From an uncultured Clostridia bacterium (lineage in GTDB: Bacteria; Bacillota; Clostridia; Saccharofermentanales; Saccharofermentanaceae): a stretch of 64,000 bases of DNA. The notes under the pieces are model-generated. The model did no database searches and was not told where the DNA came from. It worked only from the letters and a program-made list of their open reading frames with translations. Position 1 is the stretch's first letter. The number at the start of each line of letters is the position of its first letter. A program made the position numbers and the translations under genes. Shown here in pieces: positions 18,445 through 27,831 of this stretch. Location of the stretch: contig CAMVGO010000001.1 in NCBI GenBank assembly GCA_947167045.1, forward strand, positions 1 to 64,000, given 5' to 3'.

Positions 18445-19983
18445 ATGCGCGAAAAATGGTCGTCAAGATCGGCATTTGTCCTGGCAGCGATCGGTTCTGC
18501 CGTAGGCTTGGGCAACGCCTGGAGATTCCCGGGACTTGCAGCCAAGTATGGCGGCGGTGCATTTCTCTTTGTCTATCTTATTGCAATGCTCGTAATCGGC
18601 ATTCCGCTTCTCATGATGGAGATCGCCGTGGCAAGGTACACCAGACAGGGCGCGCCGGGTTCAATCCGTGCGATGAACAAGAAGATGGAGAGCGTCGGCT
18701 GGCTCGCCGTTTCCAACGGTATCGGCATCTCGATCTACTACGCCGCAGTTTTCGCTTGGGTCATCCTGATGTTCATCATAAGCTTCAAGTTTGCCGGCAT
18801 GACGGGCAACACGGAAGCCGCAAGTTCGCTCTGGGCTGACACCATCAAGACAACAGGCACGACTTCAGGTTTTACGACCATCTCATGGCCTGTATTGGGA
18901 TGCCTCGTCCTTTCCTGGGCGCTCTGCTACATCTGCATCCGCAACGGCACGACAACGGTCGGAAAGGTCGTTAAGTTCACCGTATCCCTCCCCGTCATCT
19001 GCCTTCTCATAATGGCAGTCCGCGGCATGATGATGCCCGGTGCCATGAGCGGCATCGCAAAGCTCTTCATCCCCGACTGGACGGCTCTCGGCAACTCCAA
19101 TCTCTGGGTAGACTCGATCGGTCAGGTCTTCTATTCCCTTTCGACATCGATGGCGATCATGTTCGCTTACGGCTCATTCCTCGACAAGGAATCCAACATA
19201 GTCGTCGACACGATAATCATCGCTTTCTCCGACATGTTCATCAGCATCCTCGCCGGCATCGTTATGTTCACGACGATGGCAGGCGTCGGCATGCTCGACA
19301 ACATCTCCGCTTCAGGCATCGCGACCGCATTCATCATCTACCCTCAGGCGATCGTCAAGATCTCCGACAACGGCGTATTCAACATGATCTTCGCGTTCAT
19401 CTTCTACTTCTGCCTGATCACTCTCGCGATCGACTCGCTCTTCTCCATCATCGAAGGCATCTCGACCGCGCTTTCCGACAAGTTCAAGCTCAACAAGAAA
19501 AAGACGACGCTCACAATATGCATCGTCGAAGGCGTCATCAGCCTCATCTATATAACAGGCGCCGGCCTTGCTGTTCTAGACATCGTCGATTATTACATCA
19601 ACAGCTACACGCTCCTCATCACGGGCGTTCTCGAAATGATCGTCGCAGGCTGGTTCTTCAAAACCTATAAGATCCTCGACGAACTGAACCGCAACACCAA
19701 CAAGCTCAAGATGCCTTCATGGTGGTTCCTGCCTTCCATCAAGTTCATCTCGCCGATCATCCTCACGGGACTCTTCATATGGAACCTCATTAACCTCATC
19801 AAGGGCGGCGGCATCTATGGCTCCGGAGACGGCTATACGCTCACCTCGAACATTGTCTTCGGCTGGGGCACGGCTACCCTGATCCTCTGCTCGGGCTTCA
19901 TCATCAAAGGCATCGTCAAAGCCAAGTCCGGTAAGGGTTTTGAAGAAGACAACAGAACCTGGGATGAGCTGAAGGAAAACTGA
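18445..19983 (+). CDS. NSS-family sodium-dependent amino acid symporter
   Basis: A 512-aa neurotransmitter:sodium symporter homologue with about eleven to twelve membrane helices. The first helix has the family motif AIGSAVGLGNAWRFP (about 15-29), with the unwound region that binds sodium and substrate, followed by YGGGAFLFVYL in helix 2. Bacterial members (LeuT, TnaT, MhsT) carry hydrophobic or aromatic amino acids with sodium. Length and the short C-terminal tail fit prokaryotic members. GAGGGGGTG precedes the ATG. It is transcribed divergently from the Asp-tail lipoprotein and stands alone, so substrate cannot be inferred from neighbours. Confidence 0.95.
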   Translation: MREKWSSRSAFVLAAIGSAVGLGNAWRFPGLAAKYGGGAFLFVYLIAMLVIGIPLLMMEIAVARYTRQGAPGSIRAMNKKMESVGWLAVSNGIGISIYYAAVFAWVILMFIISFKFAGMTGNTEAASSLWADTIKTTGTTSGFTTISWPVLGCLVLSWALCYICIRNGTTTVGKVVKFTVSLPVICLLIMAVRGMMMPGAMSGIAKLFIPDWTALGNSNLWVDSIGQVFYSLSTSMAIMFAYGSFLDKESNIVVDTIIIAFSDMFISILAGIVMFTTMAGVGMLDNISASGIATAFIIYPQAIVKISDNGVFNMIFAFIFYFCLITLAIDSLFSIIEGISTALSDKFKLNKKKTTLTICIVEGVISLIYITGAGLAVLDIVDYYINSYTLLITGVLEMIVAGWFFKTYKILDELNRNTNKLKMPSWWFLPSIKFISPIILTGLFIWNLINLIKGGGIYGSGDGYTLTSNIVFGWGTATLILCSGFIIKGIVKAKSGKGFEEDNRTWDELKEN

Positions 19984-20097
19984 TCGTAAAGCATCTATAT
20001 CCCTGACTTTCCGGAAACATAAAAATTCTTTGCTTCCCGATTGTTGTTGTATAATGAACCCGGCAAGAACAGATTATGCAATAGTGTTGGGGCAGGA

Positions 20098-21261
20098 ATG
20101 AATATAACGATCATATGTGACGTTCTCGGGGAACCGAATAACGGCACAAGTGTTGCGGCATACAACCTGATAGACCATTTGAGATCACAGGGACACAATG
20201 TCACTGTCGTGTGTTGTGATGCTGACAAAAAAGGCAGCAGCGGCTACTATATCGTTCCAACGATGAACCTGGGACCGATAATAAACGCTGCACTCGCAAG
20301 AAATGAGGTTGTGCCTGCAAAGGCCGACCGCACGATACTCGAGAAAGCGATAAAAGGCGCCGACGTCGTGCATCTTCTCATGCCGTTCCCGCTGTCGTGG
20401 AAAGCGGTGAAGATATGCGAGAAATACGGCGTTCCGATGACCGCGAGCTTCCATGTTCAGGCCGAGAATTTCACGTGCCATATCGGCATGATGAAGTCAG
20501 CGCTGGCCACAAAGGAAGTCTACAGGTATTTCTACCGCAAGGTTTACAGCCACTGCGCGATCACGCACTATCCGACGGAGTTCATAAAAGAGGATTTTGA
20601 GGGAAACATCAGAAAGCACGTCCCTTCAATGGTGATATCCAACGGCGTATGCGAGTCATTTTTCGAGCCGGCTCCCGCCGATACGGTCAGCAGACTTAAG
20701 GAACAGAACAAGGACAAGTTCACCATTGTCGTCGTCGGGAGGTTTTCCTCCGAGAAGGCGCAGCAGGTGCTGATAAAGGCTGTCGCAAAGTCAAAATACA
20801 AGGACAGGATCCACCTTATTCTCGCAGGCGAAGGACCGAAAGGCCGCAAATACAGAAAGATGGTAAAGAAGTACGGTGTCGACTGCGAGATGAGGTTTTT
20901 CGAGCACGAGGAACTCAAAGACGTGCTCAATGCCGCCGATCTTTATGTTCACACAGCTTATGTCGAACTCGAGTCGATAGCGTGCCTGGAAGCGATAGTC
21001 ACGGGACTTGTTCCCATCATATGCAACTCGAAAAGGAGCGCGGCGAGGTTCTTTGCACAGGATGACAGATGCCTTTACCGCAAATGGGATCCGGAAGACC
21101 TGAAGAACAAGATCGAGTATTTCATGGACAATCCGGAAGAACTCGACAAATGCAGGAAGAAATACAGGAAGCAGGCCAATGTCTCAAGGCTCGGCGAGTG
21201 CATGAACAAGATGGAAGACATGCTCATAGAGGCGGCTCACATGCGCCGGAAAGAGGCGTAA
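20098..21261 (+). CDS. Glycosyltransferase family 4 protein
   Basis: A 387-aa GT-B fold glycosyltransferase. The N-terminal half begins with MNITIICDVLGEPNNGTSVAAYNL, where the glycine/asparagine loop binds substrate; the C-terminal half has the GT4 block VVGRFSSEKAQQVLIKA (about 217-233) and the nucleotide-sugar EX7E-like region around VELESIACLEAI (about 295-306). The start at 20098 follows GGGGCAGGA; an upstream in-frame extension lacks a site. A TATAAT at 20050 is a possible -10. It is 3 bp from the acyltransferase gene, which suggests glycolipid or lipid-anchored glycan synthesis at the inner membrane face. The acceptor is unknown. Confidence 0.9.
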   Translation: MNITIICDVLGEPNNGTSVAAYNLIDHLRSQGHNVTVVCCDADKKGSSGYYIVPTMNLGPIINAALARNEVVPAKADRTILEKAIKGADVVHLLMPFPLSWKAVKICEKYGVPMTASFHVQAENFTCHIGMMKSALATKEVYRYFYRKVYSHCAITHYPTEFIKEDFEGNIRKHVPSMVISNGVCESFFEPAPADTVSRLKEQNKDKFTIVVVGRFSSEKAQQVLIKAVAKSKYKDRIHLILAGEGPKGRKYRKMVKKYGVDCEMRFFEHEELKDVLNAADLYVHTAYVELESIACLEAIVTGLVPIICNSKRSAARFFAQDDRCLYRKWDPEDLKNKIEYFMDNPEELDKCRKKYRKQANVSRLGECMNKMEDMLIEAAHMRRKEA

Positions 21262-21264
21262 ACA

Positions 21265-22068
21265 ATGAAAGAACGCACCATCTACTATTCCGATCTGCTG
21301 AATGACGATTTCGCCGGCACGAACATCAATACCGCCGAGCTTCCCGACGACTACAGGTATTTCCCGAAGACTGCACTGAGGCGCGGCTTTGCGGGAGGGC
21401 TGAATTTCGCGGTGTCGCCGCTCGTGCTGCTCCTGCAAAAGACAGTATACGGCGAGAAAGTCGTCGGCAGAGAGAAGCTTAAGGGCTACCGCAAGGACGG
21501 ATTCTATCTTTACGGCAACCACACGAGGACGATGGGCGATGCATACTGCCCTGGGCTCCTGGCGTGGCCGAAAAAGGCATACATCGTGGCGAGCGCGGAC
21601 TGCTTTTCGATCAGGGGAACGCGCCGTCTCGTCGAAGATCTGGGCGGGATAGCGCTGCCTTCGAGCGCGAAGGGTTTCAAGAACTATTCCCAGGCAATGC
21701 GCCGTCATTCAGAGCTTTGTCACATTGTTACAGTGTATCCTGAGGCCCATATCTGGCTCGGCTACACCGGCATCCGCCCCTTCAAGGCATCGACATTCCA
21801 CTACCCTGCCGAGACAGGCAAACCGGTGTTCACTTTCACGACGACGTGGCAGAAAAGGAAGGTTCTTCCGGGCGCCAGAACGGTCGTTTATGTCGACGGT
21901 CCCTTCATGCCCGACATGAGCCTTGCCATGGACAAGCGTAAAGAGGCACTGAGGGACGCGGCGCTCGAAGCCATGACGGAGCGTGCGAAAAACTCGAATT
22001 ATGAGAAAATACATTATGTATACAGACCGAAGGAAGAGTCCTCAGGGAAACAGGACAAGGCATCCTGA
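21265..22068 (+). CDS. PlsC-like acyltransferase
   Basis: A 267-aa protein resembling 1-acylglycerol-3-phosphate acyltransferases. The segment GNHTRTMGD (about 90-98) stands where the HX4D motif is expected but has one extra residue (HX5D), and YPEAHIW (about 158) stands where EGTR/PEGTR-like motifs usually are. A hydrophobic stretch (about 45-60) could be membrane-associated. It follows the glycosyltransferase with a 3-bp gap and is probably its operon partner, acylating a lipid or sugar lipid. The altered HXnD spacing means either an odd family member or altered activity. Confidence 0.8.
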   Translation: MKERTIYYSDLLNDDFAGTNINTAELPDDYRYFPKTALRRGFAGGLNFAVSPLVLLLQKTVYGEKVVGREKLKGYRKDGFYLYGNHTRTMGDAYCPGLLAWPKKAYIVASADCFSIRGTRRLVEDLGGIALPSSAKGFKNYSQAMRRHSELCHIVTVYPEAHIWLGYTGIRPFKASTFHYPAETGKPVFTFTTTWQKRKVLPGARTVVYVDGPFMPDMSLAMDKRKEALRDAALEAMTERAKNSNYEKIHYVYRPKEESSGKQDKAS

Positions 22069-22096
22069 GATCACGCACGCATAAGGAGACACCGAT

Positions 22097-22621
22097 TTGA
22101 ACAGGCCCTCATTAAAGAAGCTGATCCCCCTGCTCCTCCTGATATTCACCATCGCGGGCATAATAGGATTCTTTTATGAGGAGATCTGCGTCTACATAAA
22201 CGACGGCGTTTTTGCCAAACGCGGCACGACATACGGCCCCTGGATCCCGATATACGGCTTCGGGTCGCTCTTCATCTTTTTCCTGACAAACAGATTCCGC
22301 AAAAAGCCGTGGCTGGTGTTCCTCGTAAGCACTGTCTCATGCGGGCTTCTGGAACTCGCCACGGGCTACGTTCTCGATCGTTTCTTCCACATGAGGCTCT
22401 GGGACTATTCGATCGTCATCCTCAACTGGGGCAACTTAAACGGCTATATCTGCATAAGGTCGGTAATAACCTGGGGGCTTTTCGGACTCCTTCTCATGTA
22501 CGGCGTCCTCCCTCCTCTCGAAAAACTTCAGGCTAAGAATCCGAAGATCTTTAATGTTGTCGCCATCGTGCCTTTCGCGCTCTTCGCGCTCGACATAATC
22601 CTCAGCCTTACGATAAAATAG
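22097..22621 (+). CDS. CmpB-type membrane protein (putative ABC permease family)
   Basis: A 174-aa membrane protein with four to five helices, of the family named ABC_trans_CmpB (PF06541), recognisable by FxYEEI, RGTTYGPWIPIYGFGS (about 40-55) and the LWDYS...NWGNLNGYICI block. Function is unknown despite the family name. The start is a TTG with AAGGAGA eight bases before it; no ATG lies nearby. The next gene is a paralogue in the same direction, so the two may form a pair. Confidence 0.85.
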   Translation: MNRPSLKKLIPLLLLIFTIAGIIGFFYEEICVYINDGVFAKRGTTYGPWIPIYGFGSLFIFFLTNRFRKKPWLVFLVSTVSCGLLELATGYVLDRFFHMRLWDYSIVILNWGNLNGYICIRSVITWGLFGLLLMYGVLPPLEKLQAKNPKIFNVVAIVPFALFALDIILSLTIK

Positions 22622-22650
22622 GCTCCGGAAAAACGCCTTAAGGAGATCAC

Positions 22651-23190
22651 ATGGATAAAGCATACCTGAAGAAAAGATTCCCGCTGCTGATGCTCGTCTT
22701 TGCATTCGGCGGTATCTTCGGCTTCATCTATGAAGAGATATTCTACCGTTTTGATCTCGGTGAATGGGTAAAGCGCGGCACGACATTCGGTCCGTGGATC
22801 CCGATATACGGCTTCGGCGGACTCCTGATACTTGCAATTACCTACAAGGTAAGAAAGAATCCGTTCCTGGTCTTCCTTCTCGCGACCGTGTCATCTGGCG
22901 TACTGGAGCTCGCGACGGGCTGGGTAATCCTGACAGTCTTTGGCATAAGACTCTGGGACTACAACACGGAGATCCTGAACTGGGGCAACATCGGAGGGTT
23001 CGTCTGCGCGAGATCAGTCCTTTTCTTCGGCATATCGGGCTTATTCCTGAGGTTTGTCCTGGTGCCTCTTTTCGAAAAACTCGAGCAGAAGATGCCCAAA
23101 AAGGCGTGGCTCGCGCTCTGTTTCATCCCCGCAGCACTTTTTGCCGCTGACATTGTTGTCAGTCTGATCTGTAAAGCAGCCGGACTATAA
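22651..23190 (+). CDS. CmpB-type membrane protein, paralogue
   Basis: A 179-aa paralogue of the preceding gene with the same helices and blocks: RGTTFGPWIPIYGFGG (about 43-58) and LWDYN...NWGNIGGFVCARS. An ATG start follows AAGGAGATCAC. Tandem duplication is evident. No ATPase gene is next to the pair, so an ABC role is not supported by context. Confidence 0.88.
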   Translation: MDKAYLKKRFPLLMLVFAFGGIFGFIYEEIFYRFDLGEWVKRGTTFGPWIPIYGFGGLLILAITYKVRKNPFLVFLLATVSSGVLELATGWVILTVFGIRLWDYNTEILNWGNIGGFVCARSVLFFGISGLFLRFVLVPLFEKLEQKMPKKAWLALCFIPAALFAADIVVSLICKAAGL

Positions 23191-23312
23191 AGCAAATTTT
23201 ACATATTGTTAATGGAAGATAGACTGCTCCTTTGATACTATCTATTAATTAAAGGGTATTGCGTTTTGATGTCTAAAAAGGCTTTTTGCAAGGGCTGACA
23301 AGGAGCAAATAT

Positions 23313-25445
23313 ATGATAAATGATGCCAAACCGGCACTCCAGAAAAAGCCGTCTGCCGAAGATAATGCTTATAACGACATAAAAGCATTTGTACTTGTCA
23401 TCGTAGGCATATTGATAAATATTGCCGGAAGTCTTGTCGCCAAGGAATTCTCCTTTCCCCTCTATCTCGACAGCATAGGAACCATAGCGGTAGCGCTTAC
23501 GGGCGGCTTTATGCCCGCCGTGCTCGTCGGTTTCTTCACCAACCTCATCAGCAGCTTATCCTATTACCCGAACATCTATTACAGCGTCATCAACGTCCTT
23601 ATTGCCATAACCGCAGCCACTTTCTCACAGAGAGGAATGCTCAGGAAGCTCACCTGGAAGATGGTATTCCCCGTCATCTGTTTCGTTCTCGTGGGCGGCG
23701 GTTTGGGTTCGGCCATAACATGGGGGCTTTACGGAGACGCGATGGGCGAGGAAGTTGCATCCGCACTGGCAACCAAGCTCAACGACAACTATATACACAA
23801 TACATTCTGGTCACAGATGTGCGCCGGACTCGTAATGGATCTGCCGGACAAGCTCATCAGCACCGCCGCGGCGTTCATCATCTATAAGATATATCCGAAG
23901 CACTTAAGGCCGATAAGGAACAAGATGGACATCGTAGCGGCTCTTGCCAAGAAGGGACTGTCTTTGAGTGCAAAGATAGTGCTGTGCGTATCCCTTATCT
24001 TCGGCATCGCGGCCGCGGTCGTAACCTATGTAAGCTACATGCAGTTCTCGGACACCATGATCGCGTCGGAATACGAATATGCCACCGATGTCGCGAAATA
24101 TGTAGCCACGCTGATCGATCCGGCATGGGTCGATTCATACATAGCAAGAGGTCCCAGCGCCGAAGGATATTACAAGATCGACAAGACGATAAACATGCTC
24201 CTTTCGAGCTCGGACAGGATCCAGTACCTCTATGTGTATAAGATCGAGGAGGACGGCTGCCATGTCGTTTTCGATGCCGACACGCCCGATCTCCCGGGCA
24301 GTGAGCACGGAGAGATAATACCGTTCGACGAGTCATTCCTGGAATATAAGGACGAACTCCTCGCCGGCAATCCGATAGATGAGCCCATAATATCCGACGA
24401 CTCCTACGGCTGGCTCCTCACCACATATGTTCCTCTCTATGACGAAAACGGCAAGTGCGTATGCTATGTCTGCGTTGACGCCTCGATGCCGAACATCGTC
24501 GACACCGAGAGGACGTTCGCATTCAAGACCACGACGCTCCTTTTGGGATTCTTCATCACGATCCTCACCCTGAGCGTATATCTGGCGAAACGTTTCATCG
24601 TCACTCCGGTCAACAATCTCGCAAAGCTCGCGGGCGATTTCGCCTACACGGACGACGAAGCGCGCAAGGAGACACTCGACAGCATCAGGGATCTTGAGAT
24701 CAAGACGGGCGACGAGATCGAGCAGCTCTATGACGCGATGGCGAAAACGACGCGCGACACCGTCGATTACATCAACGAATCGCAGCGCAAGAACGAAGCG
24801 ATATCGACCTTCCAGAGCGGCATGATCAGCGTCATGGCAGACCTGGTCGAGAGCCGAGACAAATCTACCGGCACGCACATCAAGAACACCTCCGCCTATG
24901 TCGAGATAATCTGCGAGCAGATGATCGAGGACGGCATCTATCCCGATGTGGTCAATGAGGAATACAAAGCGAACGTCGTAGCTTCCGCACCTATGCACGA
25001 CATCGGCAAGATAAAGATCTCCGACGCTATCCTCAATAAGCCCGGCAAGTTCAACGACGAGGAATACGAGATAATGAAGACTCACGCTGCCGAGGGTGCG
25101 AAGATCATAAGGACCGTCAAGAAGACCGTCGACAACAAGGAACTTAAGGAAAACTATCTCGGAGAAGCCGAGAACATGGCTCACTACCATCACGAGAAGT
25201 GGAACGGCAAGGGCTATCCCAATGGTCTCAAGGGCGAGGAGATCCCTCTGTCCGCAAGGATAATGGCCGTCGCCGACGTTTTCGACGCGCTGGTCGCAGA
25301 GCGTGTTTATAAGCCGGGCATGCCTTTCGACAAGGCGATGGGAATAATCAAGGAAAGCTCCGGCGAACATTTCGATCCCAAGATAGTCGAAGCATTCGTA
25401 CACGCGGAAGACAAGATCCGCGCGGTAACCGCAGAGATCCACTGA
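23313..25445 (+). CDS. Membrane HD-GYP phosphodiesterase-like sensor
   Basis: A 710-aa sensor protein. The N-terminal part (about 25-215) has six or so helices resembling a substrate-specific ECF-type or MASE-like membrane domain. A helix near 220-245, an extracellular sensing domain (about 245-405) and another helix (about 405-425) follow, then a HAMP-like linker and an HD-GYP domain (about 510-700). The HD motif HDIGKIKI (about 562) and HHEKWNGKGYPNGLKG (about 622-637) are intact, so c-di-GMP hydrolysis is plausible. The ATG at 23313 with AAGGAG is chosen over a TTG nine codons upstream. No receptor or cyclase is adjacent. Confidence 0.92.
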   Translation: MINDAKPALQKKPSAEDNAYNDIKAFVLVIVGILINIAGSLVAKEFSFPLYLDSIGTIAVALTGGFMPAVLVGFFTNLISSLSYYPNIYYSVINVLIAITAATFSQRGMLRKLTWKMVFPVICFVLVGGGLGSAITWGLYGDAMGEEVASALATKLNDNYIHNTFWSQMCAGLVMDLPDKLISTAAAFIIYKIYPKHLRPIRNKMDIVAALAKKGLSLSAKIVLCVSLIFGIAAAVVTYVSYMQFSDTMIASEYEYATDVAKYVATLIDPAWVDSYIARGPSAEGYYKIDKTINMLLSSSDRIQYLYVYKIEEDGCHVVFDADTPDLPGSEHGEIIPFDESFLEYKDELLAGNPIDEPIISDDSYGWLLTTYVPLYDENGKCVCYVCVDASMPNIVDTERTFAFKTTTLLLGFFITILTLSVYLAKRFIVTPVNNLAKLAGDFAYTDDEARKETLDSIRDLEIKTGDEIEQLYDAMAKTTRDTVDYINESQRKNEAISTFQSGMISVMADLVESRDKSTGTHIKNTSAYVEIICEQMIEDGIYPDVVNEEYKANVVASAPMHDIGKIKISDAILNKPGKFNDEEYEIMKTHAAEGAKIIRTVKKTVDNKELKENYLGEAENMAHYHHEKWNGKGYPNGLKGEEIPLSARIMAVADVFDALVAERVYKPGMPFDKAMGIIKESSGEHFDPKIVEAFVHAEDKIRAVTAEIH

Positions 25446-25585
25446 TATTAAAAAGTCACCTGATCCTCTCCTTCCAAGCACTTAAACACTGCTGCTAAAA
25501 GCAGCGCGGATATTCACGCGCCTGAGCACGAATCCTCAAAGTAGGGTAAAATACTTTGTGGAAAAAATAATAGGAGCCCGCGCGT

Positions 25586-26563
25586 ATGAATAAGATAGAA
25601 TTCTGGAAAGACGGAGAATACACCTATCCCCTCGCATTTGATTTCAGGCCGAACCTCAGGCCCTATCTCCTGGACGACGGAGAAACCCATCCCTGTATCC
25701 TGGTGCTTCCGGGCGGCGGATATGCGGTCGTCGTTCCGCCTGAGGGCGAACTCGTCGCAAAAAGATTCAACGAGCTTGGCTACAGCTGCTTTGTCATGAC
25801 ATACACGACCAACCAGCTCATGCGCGAACCCGTTATGGACCAGGCCATGAAAGACCTCGCAAGGGCCGTCCGCTTCGTCAGAAAGAACGCTTCAGAATAC
25901 CGGATCGATCCTTCAAAACTCTATGTCTGCGGGTTCTCCGCGGCAGGTCACGTCTGCGGCTCGCTGTGCGATTACTGGAGTGAGATCGAAGATACGGATC
26001 CTGATTATAAAGACATCTCATGCCGTCCCGACGCCGCGATCCTCTCTTACCCCGTCATCACATCTGGCGAATATGCGCATCAGGATTCGTTCCGCTTCCT
26101 TCTGGGCGCCGACATCTACGACCGTGAAGACGATGATGCAAAGTATCTTTTGGACCGCTATTCGCTCGAAAAGCACGTCAGACCGGACAATCCTCCCTGC
26201 TTCGTCTGGCAGACCGAAGAGGACAATCTCGTGCCCGTTAAGAACAGTTATCTTTACGCTGACGCATTGAAAGAAGCGGGCGTTAAATACGAACACAAGA
26301 CATTCCCGCACGGCTTCCACGGATTATCCGTCCCCAACGACGACTGGGCACAGGGAAGGCACGGAGAACCCTACACCGCGGAGCAGAGTTTCGCGCTCGT
26401 CAAGGCCATAAAGGAAGGTCTGATCGAAGCGCCTGACGATGGCGCCGACAGCCTGGTGGATTTCTTAAAGCCGTTCCCCACAGATCCGAATTTCCACGGA
26501 TTTCCGGATGTGTGCGTATGGCCTGAGATGGCTGACAGATTTTTAAAGAGTTTGGGAGAATGA
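25586..26563 (+). CDS. Alpha/beta-hydrolase esterase
   Basis: A 325-aa alpha/beta-hydrolase of the acetyl-esterase/BD-FAE-like group. The oxyanion-type loop PGGGYAVV is near 50; the nucleophile elbow is GFSAAGH (Ser about 118); the catalytic Asp is probably in WQTEEDNLVP (about 210-219) and His in FPHGFHG (about 243). No signal peptide, so it acts in the cytoplasm. Substrates may be acetylated sugars or other short esters. It starts a run of three genes (esterase, methyltransferase, acetyltransferase) with gaps of 4 bp and an overlap. Confidence 0.9.
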   Translation: MNKIEFWKDGEYTYPLAFDFRPNLRPYLLDDGETHPCILVLPGGGYAVVVPPEGELVAKRFNELGYSCFVMTYTTNQLMREPVMDQAMKDLARAVRFVRKNASEYRIDPSKLYVCGFSAAGHVCGSLCDYWSEIEDTDPDYKDISCRPDAAILSYPVITSGEYAHQDSFRFLLGADIYDREDDDAKYLLDRYSLEKHVRPDNPPCFVWQTEEDNLVPVKNSYLYADALKEAGVKYEHKTFPHGFHGLSVPNDDWAQGRHGEPYTAEQSFALVKAIKEGLIEAPDDGADSLVDFLKPFPTDPNFHGFPDVCVWPEMADRFLKSLGE

Positions 26564-26567
26564 AAAG

Positions 26568-27362
26568 ATGGATATAACCGATAAGAGGATCGACGACGGA
26601 AAGGCTTTCGACTGGGGAAAGACCTCCGAAGAATACGCAAAATACAGGGACATCTATCCTGATATTTTCTATAAAAAGATTGCTGACAGAGGGCTCTGCA
26701 TAAAAGGACAGAAGGTCCTGGACCTAGGAACAGGCACTGGCGTGCTGCCGCGCAACATGTACAAGTACGGCGCAGAGTGGACCGGCACGGACATCTCGCC
26801 CGAGCAGATAGAACAGGCAAAAAAGCTCGCGGAAAAATCCGGCATGGATATCGATTTCAAAGCTGTTTCAGCGGAGAAACTCGACTTCCCGTCAGAGTCA
26901 TTCGACGTCATAACGGCATGCCAGTGCTTCTGGTATTTCGATCACGCGAAAGTCGCACCTGAGTTTCAGCGCATCCTCAAAAAGGACGGAAAGCTCGTGA
27001 TACTCTACATGGCATGGCTCCCCTTCGAAGATGAGCTCGCCGGAAAGAGCGAGGACCTTGTAAGGAAGTTCAACCCCAAGTGGTCGGGCGGCGGAGAGAC
27101 CAGACATCCAATCTGGATACCGGATGTCATGTATGACTATTTCGAGCTCGAAGAACACGAGGAATACGACGTGAACGTGCACTTCACCAAAGAGTCCTGG
27201 CACGGCCGCATGTTCGCATGCAGAGGTGTCGGCGCTTCGCTCTCCCCTGACGAACTCGCGAAATGGGACGCCGAGCACAGGGCGCTCCTGGCAGACGCAC
27301 CAGATGAATTCGACGTGCTGCACTATGCCGCAACGGCAATCTTAAAGAGGAAAGACTTATGA
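26568..27362 (+). CDS. Class I SAM-dependent methyltransferase
   Basis: A 264-aa Rossmann-fold methyltransferase. Motif I is VLDLGTGTGVLPRNM (about 47-61), motif II ends at WTGTDISPEQI (acidic Asp for SAM ribose), and motif IV/post-I region is DVITACQCFWYFD (about 113-125). The group includes UbiE/Coq5-like and small-molecule methyltransferases; substrate unknown. It follows the esterase by 4 bp and overlaps the acetyltransferase by 4 bp, so the three are one transcript. Confidence 0.9.
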   Translation: MDITDKRIDDGKAFDWGKTSEEYAKYRDIYPDIFYKKIADRGLCIKGQKVLDLGTGTGVLPRNMYKYGAEWTGTDISPEQIEQAKKLAEKSGMDIDFKAVSAEKLDFPSESFDVITACQCFWYFDHAKVAPEFQRILKKDGKLVILYMAWLPFEDELAGKSEDLVRKFNPKWSGGGETRHPIWIPDVMYDYFELEEHEEYDVNVHFTKESWHGRMFACRGVGASLSPDELAKWDAEHRALLADAPDEFDVLHYAATAILKRKDL

Positions 27363-27814
27363 TCGAATACAGAATCGCAACAGCAGAGGACATCGAGCTT
27401 CTAATGAGCAGCCGCCTCGAGATGCTCAGAGTCGTAAATAACCTTACGGACGACTACGTTTTTCCAGATCTGATAGTTAAAGAGAGCCGCGACTATTTCC
27501 TTAACGGCAACCAGACAACGGTGCTCGCCATAGACGGCGCAGAAGTAATCGGCTGCGCTTCGATGAGCTACATGCGGATAATGCCTACATTCTCGCATCC
27601 GACGGGAAAGCGCGCGCACCTCATGAACGTGTACACGAGAAATGAATACCGCCGTCAGGGCATCGCGAGAAAGATGGTCAATATGCTGATAGAAGACGCG
27701 TGGAACAGGGGTTCGACTGAGATCAGCCTCGACGCGACCACGATGGGAAGGCCGCTTTACGAGAGCCTCGGTTTTAAGACTTCTTCAGAGTGCATGGTGC
27801 TGACAAAAGACTGA
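27359..27814 (+). CDS. GNAT-family N-acetyltransferase
   Basis: A 151-aa GNAT protein. The acetyl-CoA pyrophosphate loop is YRRQGIARKM (about 98-107), preceded by the beta-strand MNVYTRNEYR, and the C-terminal part has LYESLGFK. Its ATG overlaps the methyltransferase stop (ATGA). Acceptor unknown. Confidence 0.9.
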   Translation: MIEYRIATAEDIELLMSSRLEMLRVVNNLTDDYVFPDLIVKESRDYFLNGNQTTVLAIDGAEVIGCASMSYMRIMPTFSHPTGKRAHLMNVYTRNEYRRQGIARKMVNMLIEDAWNRGSTEISLDATTMGRPLYESLGFKTSSECMVLTKD

Positions 27815-27831
27815 CCATTCCCGGGAGCGCA

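Noticed and set aside
24333..25481. Minus-strand frame of 382 codons opposite the HD-GYP gene
   Set aside because: The plus strand encodes intact HD-GYP motifs; the minus frame has no recognisable domain.
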